From NCBI GenBank assembly GCA_905479965.1, contig CAJQOR010000031.1, positions 1 through 5,736 of the forward strand: 5,736 nt of DNA. Direction: 5' to 3'. This document shows, piece after piece, positions 1 through 5,478 of the stretch. The notes beneath the pieces were generated by a model, which saw only the letters and a list, made by a program, of their open reading frames with translations, did not search any database and was not told the DNA's origin. Positions within the stretch are counted from its first letter, which is position 1; every line of letters begins with the position of its first letter. The position numbers and the translations under genes are program-made. Source of the DNA: an uncultured Rhizobiaceae group bacterium. Its GTDB lineage: Bacteria; Pseudomonadota; Alphaproteobacteria; Rhizobiales; Rhizobiaceae.

Positions 1-245
1 TCACCCGCAAATATTTCCAGACCAACATGGCTGACATGAACGATCTTGGTCTCGTCTCCCAGTCGCAACGAAAGACCCTCAAGGGTGATACCAAATACCG
101 TGGTTACATCCGCTACGATCCCGACCATCCTGCAACCAACATCGAAGCATCAGACGTGCCCTTCATCCCAGAATACCAGAAGGATGCGAAGCTTATCGAG
201 ATGCGGGATAGCATGAAACGTAAAGGTATGAGGGTCGTGGCTTAG
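1..245 (+). CDS. C-terminal part of an unrecognised protein (5' truncated by window edge)
   Basis: An open frame enters from the left edge (first complete codon at position 3) and stops with TAG at 243-245, giving 80 visible residues. The first internal ATG is at 27, but the frame is open through the edge and no good ribosome binding site precedes that ATG. I therefore read this as the tail of a longer gene, not a 72-residue protein. The visible part is hydrophilic, rich in Lys, Arg, Asp and Tyr, with the stretch KYRGYIRYDPDHPATNIEAS followed by a basic end (SMKRKGMRVVA). It has no membrane segment. I do not recognise the family and assign no function. It points toward the regulator gene from the left and ends 282 bases before the end of that convergent gene, so it is probably not in the same transcript as the transport cluster. 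Coding appearance is good (protein-like composition, no stops), family unknown. Confidence 0.7.
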   Translation, partial: TRKYFQTNMADMNDLGLVSQSQRKTLKGDTKYRGYIRYDPDHPATNIEASDVPFIPEYQKDAKLIEMRDSMKRKGMRVVA

Positions 246-287
246 CACGCTATGGCCGTGCATCTAATCGATCACTCAATTAGAAGC

Positions 288-308
288 CCGGTTATGCATC
301 AAAACCGG
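288..308 (+). terminator. Weak hairpin after the truncated gene, possible terminator
   Basis: CCGGTT (288-293) and AACCGG (303-308) form a 6-bp stem around a 9-base loop, 43 bases after the stop codon of the truncated gene. There is no T-run after it, so an intrinsic terminator is only possible, not shown. It could also be a chance repeat. Confidence 0.2.
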
Positions 309-474
309 AAGTCGTGGTGAAGAGCATGACATTCGCAAAAGTGCCAACAGCGGACATTCAACTCCAATATATTTTGCAAACTATTTGTTTTGTTCACTTG
401 AATTGAACTAAACACTCAATAACGCTAAGTTTGTTTCATAATGTGGGAGGCAATCGACCACCGAACTGGTTTTA

Positions 475-520
475 ATGTAGTGAAATAAACTCGATGCGAT
501 GGGATCGCGGAATACTACAT
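475..520 (-). terminator. Nested stem structure downstream of the GntR regulator gene, possible terminator
   Basis: An outer pair ATGTAGT (475-481) and ACTACAT (514-520) encloses an inner stem GCGAT (496-500) and ATCGC (504-508) with a 3-base loop. The structure starts 8 bases beyond the regulator's stop codon on the - strand, where a terminator would be expected. Only scattered T residues follow the inner stem on that strand (GAGTTTATTTC), so a classical intrinsic terminator is not clear. The unpaired bases between outer and inner stems also weaken it. Confidence 0.3.
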
Positions 521-527
521 CACTCGT

Positions 528-1220
528 CTAATCTTCGATATTCACCAAATCAGAATAGGCTCGCACACCGCGAGTAATTTGTGTGTTCAAAACATTTTTT
601 GCGGCTTGTGTCTTTCCTTCCCGAAGAAGCGAAGATATCTCTTTGTGCTCCTTGAAGGACTTCGATGTTCGCTCAGGCTGTTTTGATAAATATGTCCGCA
701 TCGTTTTGACGATATCGCTAACTTTTTGGTATCCCTCCCGCAAATAGACATTACCGCAATATCTAAAAAAAACTTCATGAAATTCTGCGTCGAGCTCAAG
801 ATATAGTTCAAATGCAGATGCATTCCGGGCTTCAGACATTTTTGAAACCAAATCATCTAGTTCGCTCAGCAACGCGGCTGGATTATCCTCTACAGCTTGC
901 TCCATCGCTGTGCATTCCAGCATCATTCTGTACTGACAAAGTTGTAAGACATCCTCTTTAGTAAGTGTAAAAACAAATGCTCCCCGCTGCGGAAAAATTT
1001 GAACTAGCCCTTGAAGTTTCAGCGCAGCGAGCGCCTCTCTCACTGGCGTTTTGCTAATGCCCATCGCCGATGAAAGTTTGGCCTCGGATAAAGATTCGCC
1101 CAGTTTGAAAGTTCCTCTGACAATTTCATTTCGGATATGCTCCTCTGCGATTTTACTTAATGATTCCGGACGTTTGATTTGCATTGATGTTGTCATTTTC
1201 GTCGAGTTCCTTCGCTTCAT
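528..1220 (-). CDS. GntR-family transcriptional regulator, FadR/FCD subfamily
   Basis: This encodes a DNA-binding regulator of 230 residues, normal length for the FadR-like branch of GntR proteins. Residues about 20-83 form the winged helix-turn-helix, with the family hallmark TPVREAL at 58-64 and the wing sequence LVQIFPQRGAFV at 72-83. Residues about 88-216 form the all-helical FCD ligand-binding domain. Of the usual metal-site residues I see Asp144 and His148 (LDAEFHEVFF) and His192 (KEHKEI). The third histidine, expected in the last helix, is Gln214 (NTQITRG). Such proteins usually repress neighbouring catabolic genes until a carboxylate effector binds. The gene is divergent from the TRAP cluster and shares a 104-base control region with it, so it is very likely the cluster's regulator and self-regulating. 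The start is uncertain. ATG at 1220 has no good ribosome binding site, while the in-frame ATG at 1196 (residue 9) has AAGGA 11 bases upstream. Effector unknown. Confidence 0.93.
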   Translation of the reverse strand: MKRRNSTKMTTSMQIKRPESLSKIAEEHIRNEIVRGTFKLGESLSEAKLSSAMGISKTPVREALAALKLQGLVQIFPQRGAFVFTLTKEDVLQLCQYRMMLECTAMEQAVEDNPAALLSELDDLVSKMSEARNASAFELYLELDAEFHEVFFRYCGNVYLREGYQKVSDIVKTMRTYLSKQPERTSKSFKEHKEISSLLREGKTQAAKNVLNTQITRGVRAYSDLVNIED

Positions 1221-1241
1221 CTTGCGACTATAACAGATTTA

Positions 1242-1281
1242 TTGTTGATTTCTACATCATATCTGGTATATCAGATAGAAT
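1242..1281 (+). promoter_or_regulatory. Possible promoter region for the TRAP/dehydrogenase cluster
   Basis: The best -10-like hexamer on the + strand is TAGAAT (1276-1281, five of six matches to TATAAT), but the region 17 bases upstream (TACATC) is a poor -35. An alternative is TTGATT (1245-1250) with a 16-base spacer to TATATC (1267-1272), inside the candidate operator. Either choice places the operator where a repressor would block RNA polymerase. The exact start of transcription cannot be fixed by eye. Confidence 0.35.
1261..1276. promoter_or_regulatory. Candidate operator for the divergent GntR/FCD regulator
   Basis: ATCTGGTATATCAGAT is a 16-bp palindrome with one mismatched pair (G1266 against T1271). 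It contains a TGGT-like half site facing an ATCA half site, close to the TGGTATACCA type of operator known for FCD-subfamily regulators of hexuronate genes. It lies between the divergent regulator and dctP genes, 48 bases before the dctP ATG. It abuts or overlaps possible -10 boxes on both strands: TAGAAT at 1276-1281 on +, and TATGAT, the complement of 1256-1261, on -. Binding there would block both directions. The repeat is directly visible; the assignment to this regulator is inference from position and symmetry. Confidence 0.6.
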
Positions 1282-1283
1282 AT

Positions 1284-1302
1284 TGCAGTATGAACTGCAG
1301 TA
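1284..1302 (+). repeat. Second inverted and direct repeat in the dctP leader
   Basis: TGCAGT (1284-1289) and ACTGCA (1294-1299) form an inverted repeat with a 4-base spacer. TGCAGTA also occurs twice in direct orientation (1284-1290 and 1296-1302). It lies between the candidate promoter and the ribosome binding site at 1314-1320, so it is probably in the leader of the mRNA. It could be a small hairpin, a second protein-binding site, or chance. It does not resemble the operator at 1261-1276 in sequence. Confidence 0.4.
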
Positions 1303-1324
1303 AAATGATCCCAGGGAGGAAAAT

Positions 1325-2323
1325 ATGTTGAAGAAAACTACAATTGCGCTCAGTGTTGCCATGTCAGTCGGATTAGCCTTTGGGGCATCTGCGGAAACCG
1401 TCATCAAAATTGGTCACGGGGCGGCAGAAGCTTTCCACATGCATCGTGCACTATTAAAATTTGAAGAGCTTGTTGAAGCTGGATCCAGTAAAGAGATAGA
1501 CGTACAGATATTTCCATCCTCACAAATGGGCCCTGATCGTGAGATGATCGAGGGTGTTCAAACTGGGGTTTTGGAAATGGCCATTCCTCCATCCTCATTT
1601 TTTGCTGGATGGGATCCAGCTTTTGCAGTGATTGAACTACCTTACATGTACGCCTCGAAAGACATTGCCTTTGATGTTCTCGATAGTGATGCAGGCGCTG
1701 GAATGCTTGACCGGGTTGAGAACCAAGGACTAATCGGTCTTGGTTGGCTTGAATTAGGTGTTCGCAATGTTACCAATAATGTGCGTCCTATTGCTACGCC
1801 AGAAGACCTTGAAGGTGTGAAGTTGCGTACAATGAAGGTTCCAGCACATGTTGCTACCTTTGAAACTCTTGGAGCAAACCCTACTCCAATGAACTTCGGC
1901 GAAGTTTATTCAGCCCTTCAACAAGGGGTTATTGATGGTCAGGAAAATCCACTTGCGATCATCACTTCTCAACGCTTCTACGAAGTTCAAAAGTATCTCT
2001 CAACAACAGGTCATGTTTTTGCCGTTTATATGCCGGTCATTTCCAAACCATTCTTTGACAGTCTTTCTACAGAGCATCAGCAGTTAATTCAGAAATCGAT
2101 GGCAGAAGCACGTGCTTATCAGGCAGAATTGGTGGCTAGTGAAGATACAGCTCAACTCGAAGAAATTCGTGCATCGGGTGTTGAAGTTCTTGAATTGACA
2201 GCTGCTCAACGTCAGGCATTTGCTGATAAAACTGAAAGTGTGCGCCTTCAATATCGCGAAGAAGTCGGTGCTGATAATTTTGACGCTTGGGTTGCGGCGG
2301 TAGCCTCAGCAAGCGGAAAATAG
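1325..2323 (+). CDS. dctP: TRAP transporter periplasmic solute-binding protein, DctP type
   Basis: This is the extracytoplasmic receptor of a tripartite ATP-independent periplasmic transporter. It binds an organic acid and delivers it to the DctQ/DctM membrane subunits. At 332 residues it is full length. Residues 1-23 form a Sec signal peptide (MLKK, hydrophobic core, ASA cleavage before Glu24). Family signatures follow in order: a TVIKIGHG first strand (25-32), QMGPDREMIEGVQTG (67-81), ELPYMY (104-109), GVRNVT (145-150) with Arg147, PEDLEGVKLRTM (159-170) with Arg168 at the place of the conserved arginine that pairs with the substrate carboxylate, FGEVYSALQQG (191-201) and VIDGQENP (202-209). 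The ATG at 1325 is preceded by GGGAGGA (1314-1320) at a 4-base gap, which fixes the start. It is the first gene of the cluster, with dctQ 73 bases downstream beyond a hairpin. The substrate is expected to be a carboxylate, but its identity is not readable from the sequence. Confidence 0.95.
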   Translation: MLKKTTIALSVAMSVGLAFGASAETVIKIGHGAAEAFHMHRALLKFEELVEAGSSKEIDVQIFPSSQMGPDREMIEGVQTGVLEMAIPPSSFFAGWDPAFAVIELPYMYASKDIAFDVLDSDAGAGMLDRVENQGLIGLGWLELGVRNVTNNVRPIATPEDLEGVKLRTMKVPAHVATFETLGANPTPMNFGEVYSALQQGVIDGQENPLAIITSQRFYEVQKYLSTTGHVFAVYMPVISKPFFDSLSTEHQQLIQKSMAEARAYQAELVASEDTAQLEEIRASGVEVLELTAAQRQAFADKTESVRLQYREEVGADNFDAWVAAVASASGK

Positions 2324-2345
2324 TCCTCAACTTACGTTGTTGTTT

Positions 2346-2376
2346 GTGCACCCGTGCCAAACGGATTCGGGTGCAC
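2346..2376 (+). promoter_or_regulatory. Intercistronic hairpin between dctP and dctQ
   Basis: GTGCACCCG (2346-2354) and CGGGTGCAC (2368-2376) are perfect 9-base arms around a 13-base loop, starting 22 bases after the dctP stop codon. Only four T residues (2380-2383) follow, after a TAC, so it is at best a leaky terminator. By analogy with other transport operons, where binding proteins are made in excess, it may protect the dctP mRNA 3' end or attenuate transcription into dctQM. The stem is directly visible; the function is inferred. Confidence 0.65.
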
Positions 2377-2386
2377 TACTTTTAAG

Positions 2387-2391
2387 GGAGG
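2387..2391 (+). promoter_or_regulatory. Ribosome binding site that fixes the dctQ start
   Basis: GGAGG lies within AAGGGAGGTG (2384-2393), 5 bases before the ATG at 2397. It is a near-ideal Shine-Dalgarno sequence, and it argues against the earlier in-frame TTG at 2337, which would translate through the intercistronic hairpin. Confidence 0.85.
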
Positions 2392-2396
2392 TGGGA

Positions 2397-2882
2397 ATGT
2401 CGGTTCTCAGTTGGATTAATTTAAACGCTGAAAAGGCTTTAGCAAGTATACTATTGGCCGCAATTGTTTTGCTAATCTTCGGCAATGTTTTCATGCGTTA
2501 TGTTATGAATGCATCCCTTTCATGGGGGGAGGAAATAACATTATGGCTGTTTGTTTGGTTTGTTTGGCTCGGCGTTAGTTATGCTTTTCATACAGGAGAA
2601 CACGTTCGCATTACAGTTTTACGTGATGTGTTTAGTGAGAACGTGCGGTTATATGCTGATGTCGTTATCTCACTTCTGGTACTCGGGTTTCTGCTCGTTT
2701 TAACCTTTGAGTGTATCAAACTAATTTTGATGCCGTTTGTTGCCAGTCAAACATCTGTTGTCCTCGGGCTGCCTATTCCCATCCTTTATGCCTCCGCACC
2801 TGTCGGCGCTGGGCTGTCAGCAATTCGTGTCACGCAACATCTGCGGCGGACCCTGCGTTTAATAAAAACTTCCAACGCGTGA
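2397..2882 (+). CDS. dctQ: TRAP transporter small membrane subunit, DctQ type
   Basis: This is the small integral membrane component of the TRAP transporter, which pairs with DctM and contacts the substrate-loaded DctP. It has 161 residues from the ATG at 2397, normal for DctQ. Four hydrophobic segments are visible at about 14-34, 47-65, 87-108 and 125-145. The family signature is present: FMRYVMNASLSWGEEITLW (32-50), with Arg34, Trp43 and the acidic pair Glu45-Glu46 just before the second membrane segment, then GEHVRI (67-72). The C-terminus is short and basic (HLRRTLRLIK, 148-157), consistent with a cytoplasmic tail. I chose the ATG at 2397 because of its strong ribosome binding site; the reading frame can be extended upstream to a TTG at 2337, but that stretch has no DctQ character. 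dctM begins 10 bases after the stop, so the two are probably translationally linked. Confidence 0.92.
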   Translation: MSVLSWINLNAEKALASILLAAIVLLIFGNVFMRYVMNASLSWGEEITLWLFVWFVWLGVSYAFHTGEHVRITVLRDVFSENVRLYADVVISLLVLGFLLVLTFECIKLILMPFVASQTSVVLGLPIPILYASAPVGAGLSAIRVTQHLRRTLRLIKTSNA

Positions 2883-2892
2883 GGACAATCTG

Positions 2893-4176
2893 ATGCTTGC
2901 TATTACTTTATTTCTAACACTCTTTGCGTTGTTACTTTTCAGTGTACCTATTGGAATTTGCCTCGGTCTAGCAACAATGATCGTTATGATTTTTGTCGAT
3001 GGCACACCACCCATGGTGCTTTTAGCTCGATCCGTCGTGACCGGAGCAGATTCATTCCCATTGATTGCAGTTCCATTATTTATATTGGCAGGTGACCTCA
3101 TGCAACACGGTGGAATGTCGCGTCGTTTGGTTGGCTTTGCCAATGCACTAATTGGACATATCCGCGGTGGGCTTGCATATGTAAATGTACTTGCTTGTGT
3201 GTTCTTTGCGGCAATCTCCGGTTCGTCACCTGCGACGGTGGCTGCCATTGGTGCAAACATGATTCCAGAGATGGAAAAAGTTGGATATTCACGAAAGTTT
3301 AGTGGGTCGTTGACAGCATCTTCGGGAATGATCGGTGTGATGATACCGCCAAGCATTCCGTTTATCATCTATGGTGTCACTGCAGAAGTATCGATTGGAA
3401 AATTGTTCCTCGCCGGCGTTATCCCGGGTATCCTGTTCGCACTAATGTTTATGCTTGTGGCGCGAATCTTGTTGCGCGGCAATACTGATGTTCAGCAGTC
3501 TACAACTACTTTCTCTGGACCCGGTGTCTGGAAAAGTTTTAGGTCTTCAATTTGGGCACTTTTGGTTCCTGGAATTATACTTGGTGGTATTTATAGTGGT
3601 ATCTTTACTCCGACAGAGGCAGGGGCCGTCGCGGTCGTTTATGCCGCGATCATAGGAATTTTCGTCTATAGAGACATAACAATCAAAGATTTACCTGCGA
3701 TTTTGGCTAGTAGTGCCAAAACTAGCGGTACTATTTTGATACTTGTAATTATGGCAACGGCTTTCGGTAGATTGATCACGCTTGCACAGATACCAGCAGA
3801 CCTTGCCAACAGCATCGCTAGTTTGTCGGATAATCCGATTGTTATTCTATTGCTTATCAATATTCTTTTACTGGTCATTGGTATGTTCATGGAGACGATC
3901 TCGTCAATCATTATCATGACCCCAATATTGTTGCCAGTTGCTGTAGCCATAGGTGTTGATCCCATCGTGTTCGGTGTCATTCTTACGGTTAATCTTGCCA
4001 TCGGCTTCTGTACACCGCCTTTGGGAGTGAACCTGTTTGTTGCAAGTAGCATTTCCAAAGTTTCCATTGAAAGCCTTAGTCGGGCAATACTGCCTTTCTT
4101 TGTTGGGATGCTGATTCTTCTAATGCTTGTCACCTACATTCCTGCGATTTCACTAGCTTTACCATCGATTTGGTAA
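2893..4176 (+). CDS. dctM: TRAP transporter large membrane subunit, DctM type
   Basis: This is the main transport channel of the TRAP system, coupling uptake of the DctP-delivered acid to an ion gradient, normally sodium. At 427 residues it is a typical free-standing DctM (not fused to DctQ), and it is hydrophobic throughout with about a dozen membrane or hairpin segments. Family motifs visible in order: FSVPIGICLGLA (16-27), PLFILAGDLM (61-70), AAISGSSPATVAAIGANMIP (106-125), GY (131-132), ASSGMIGVMIPPSIPFIIYG (142-161), PGIILGGIYSGIFTPTEAGA (226-245), MFMETISSI (331-339) and FCTPPLGVNLF (372-382). The SGSSPAT and TPPLGVN loops lie in the repeat halves that in solved TRAP structures form the substrate and sodium sites. 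A GAGGA ribosome binding site (2881-2885) overlaps the dctQ stop and sits 7 bases before the ATG. The protein looks intact, with no truncation or frameshift. Confidence 0.96.
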   Translation: MLAITLFLTLFALLLFSVPIGICLGLATMIVMIFVDGTPPMVLLARSVVTGADSFPLIAVPLFILAGDLMQHGGMSRRLVGFANALIGHIRGGLAYVNVLACVFFAAISGSSPATVAAIGANMIPEMEKVGYSRKFSGSLTASSGMIGVMIPPSIPFIIYGVTAEVSIGKLFLAGVIPGILFALMFMLVARILLRGNTDVQQSTTTFSGPGVWKSFRSSIWALLVPGIILGGIYSGIFTPTEAGAVAVVYAAIIGIFVYRDITIKDLPAILASSAKTSGTILILVIMATAFGRLITLAQIPADLANSIASLSDNPIVILLLINILLLVIGMFMETISSIIIMTPILLPVAVAIGVDPIVFGVILTVNLAIGFCTPPLGVNLFVASSISKVSIESLSRAILPFFVGMLILLMLVTYIPAISLALPSIW

Positions 4177-4220
4177 TCATCGATTTCGCAATCACAATTT
4201 AGCATTTTAAAGGGAAAAAA

Positions 4221-5402
4221 ATGGAATTGGATCTGTCCCACCCATCGATAGATGACCTGCGGAAAACGGCACAAAAGCGCATTCCGAAATTCGCCTTTGA
4301 ATATCTCGATAGCGCCACCGGCAGAGAGTTAGGTTTAAAAACAAACCGTGACGCCCTCGATGCAATCGGCTTTATGCCCAGCGTATTATGTGGGCGTACT
4401 AAAGCCAACTTGCAGACAACGATGCTTGGGCAAAAATTTGACTTACCATTTGGAATAGCTCCGGTGGGAATGTCGGGTTTAATGTGGGCTGGTGCAGAAC
4501 GTCTGCTTGCGCAGGCCGCTGTTGCGCATAACATTCCGTTCTCTTTATCCAGTGTAGCAGTTGCGTCTCCCGAAGACGTCGCTCCTCACATCGGCGATAA
4601 TGGATGGTTCCAGCATTATCCCGTAAATTCAGCGGAATTGCGCCGAGCAATGCTACCAAGGATAAAAGCAGCTGGATTTCATACACTCATCATTACAGTA
4701 GATGTGCCGGAAGAAAGTAGACGAGAGCGCCAGAGGCGTGCAAACCTAACTGTCCCGCCAAAAGCTGACTTACGCACGATGCTTGAAATGCTTAGATGCC
4801 CTGCTTGGTGCCTTGCTCATTTACAAGAAGGCATTATGCCGAGAATGCGCTTTTTCGATGATTATGTTCCAGTTCGAGGGCGGCAAAGTTTCACACATGC
4901 AGGTGCTTTGATCCGAGGGATACCGGACTGGCAATATCTACAAGAGTTACGCCAAGAATGGGATGGTCATTTGATAGTAAAAGGTGTTATGCGTCCAGAA
5001 GATGCCAAACGAATGGTCGCGGAAGGTGTAGATTGCATATGGGTTTCAAATCACTCAGGTCGTCAGTTTGAAGCCGGACCTGCGGTCATCGATCAGTTGC
5101 CGAAAATCCGAGAGGCTGTTGGTCAAGATGTTCCACTGATTTATGATTCAGGTGTCGCTTGGGGACTAGATGTAATGCGTGCACTTGCCAAAGGTGCGGA
5201 TTACGTAATGCTTGGACGTGCGTTTCAATACGCCGTTGCAGCTTTTGGAGCTAAAGGAATTGATCACCTAATTCATGTATTGAAAACCGATATTCAAGCC
5301 AATATGAGCCAATTGGGTGTTGAGAATATTGACCAGCTTTCGAGCTATTTGCTCGATGAGAAATCGACGCCTCCCAAGGAGTGGCTTGGATTTTCTGGAT
5401 GA
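4221..5402 (+). CDS. FMN-dependent alpha-hydroxy-acid dehydrogenase/oxidase
   Basis: This is a cytoplasmic flavoenzyme of the lactate dehydrogenase/glycolate oxidase/mandelate dehydrogenase family, which oxidises an L-2-hydroxy acid to a 2-keto acid. It has 393 residues, no signal peptide, and a family TIM barrel over about residues 7-375. Using glycolate oxidase as reference, I see the equivalents of Tyr24 (Tyr28, FEYLD), the flavin loop (APVGMSG, 80-86), Gln127 and Tyr129 (Gln131 and Tyr133, WFQHY), Thr155 and Arg164 (Thr159 and Arg168, TVDVPEESRR), Lys230 (Lys254, VKGV), catalytic His254 and Arg257 (His278 and Arg281, SNHSGRQ), and Gly308-Arg309 (332-333, LGRAF). All core catalytic residues are therefore present. 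The phosphate loop reads DSGVAWG (309-315), where the better-known members have DGGVRRG. AAAGGGA (4209-4215) precedes the ATG by 5 bases. The gene follows dctM after 44 bases with no terminator, so it is probably co-transcribed and acts on the imported acid or a product of it. Substrate and electron acceptor cannot be told. Confidence 0.93.
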   Translation: MELDLSHPSIDDLRKTAQKRIPKFAFEYLDSATGRELGLKTNRDALDAIGFMPSVLCGRTKANLQTTMLGQKFDLPFGIAPVGMSGLMWAGAERLLAQAAVAHNIPFSLSSVAVASPEDVAPHIGDNGWFQHYPVNSAELRRAMLPRIKAAGFHTLIITVDVPEESRRERQRRANLTVPPKADLRTMLEMLRCPAWCLAHLQEGIMPRMRFFDDYVPVRGRQSFTHAGALIRGIPDWQYLQELRQEWDGHLIVKGVMRPEDAKRMVAEGVDCIWVSNHSGRQFEAGPAVIDQLPKIREAVGQDVPLIYDSGVAWGLDVMRALAKGADYVMLGRAFQYAVAAFGAKGIDHLIHVLKTDIQANMSQLGVENIDQLSSYLLDEKSTPPKEWLGFSG

Positions 5403-5409
5403 CGATTTC

Positions 5410-5450
5410 AATTGGCAATCTAACCAATTCACTACTGGTTTAGTTTTGTT
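5410..5450. terminator. Probable terminator in the convergent intergenic region
   Basis: Two overlapping, mutually exclusive stems are visible after the dehydrogenase stop. AATTGG (5410-5415) pairs with CCAATT (5424-5429). AACCA (5422-5426), extendable to CTAACCA with one bulge, pairs with TGGTT (5436-5440) within TGGTTTAG. The second is followed by TTTT at 5444-5447, in TTTTGTTGTC, as expected for an intrinsic terminator of the + strand cluster. On the - strand the same region is followed only by mixed sequence, so bidirectional use is less certain. The stems are short. Confidence 0.5.
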
Positions 5451-5478
5451 GTCATATCTCTGACGGGGAAATTTGTTG

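Larger units (their letters stand above)
246..527. other. Convergent non-coding region between the truncated gene and the regulator gene
   Basis: No convincing gene lies in these 282 bases. The two flanking genes both end here, so terminators are expected and promoters are not. Three small inverted repeats are visible. CCGGTT at 288-293 pairs with AACCGG at 303-308 around a 9-base loop. GTTCACTTGAATTGAAC at 392-408 is a 17-base palindrome with a single mismatched pair. A nested pair of stems occupies 475-520. None is followed by a convincing run of T on the strand where it would act as a terminator. The middle part (about 360-440) is AT-rich. A 15-codon ATG frame at 441-488 has no supporting evidence. 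Confidence 0.5.

Noticed and set aside
441..488. 15-codon ATG frame in the non-coding region
   Set aside because: Very short, no clear ribosome binding site and no recognisable peptide; expected by chance.
2337..2396. Upstream TTG extension of the dctQ frame by 20 codons
   Set aside because: It would translate through the intercistronic hairpin, has no ribosome binding site, and the ATG at 2397 has a near-ideal one.
2859..3368. 169-residue open frame on the - strand inside dctM
   Set aside because: It is opposite a clear, motif-rich DctM and has no recognisable domain; it is a by-product of dctM codon use.
3666..4133. 155-residue open frame on the - strand inside dctM
   Set aside because: Same reason: it mirrors the hydrophobic codons of dctM and shows no independent protein signature.
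4163..4186. Direct repeat CATCGATTT across the dctM stop codon (4163-4171 and 4178-4186)
   Set aside because: One copy is in coding sequence, the repeat is short, and nothing around it suggests a duplication or attachment site with a purpose.
4199..4534. 111-residue open frame on the - strand over the start of the FMN enzyme gene
   Set aside because: It overlaps a strongly supported gene and its start region, and has no domain or ribosome binding site support.
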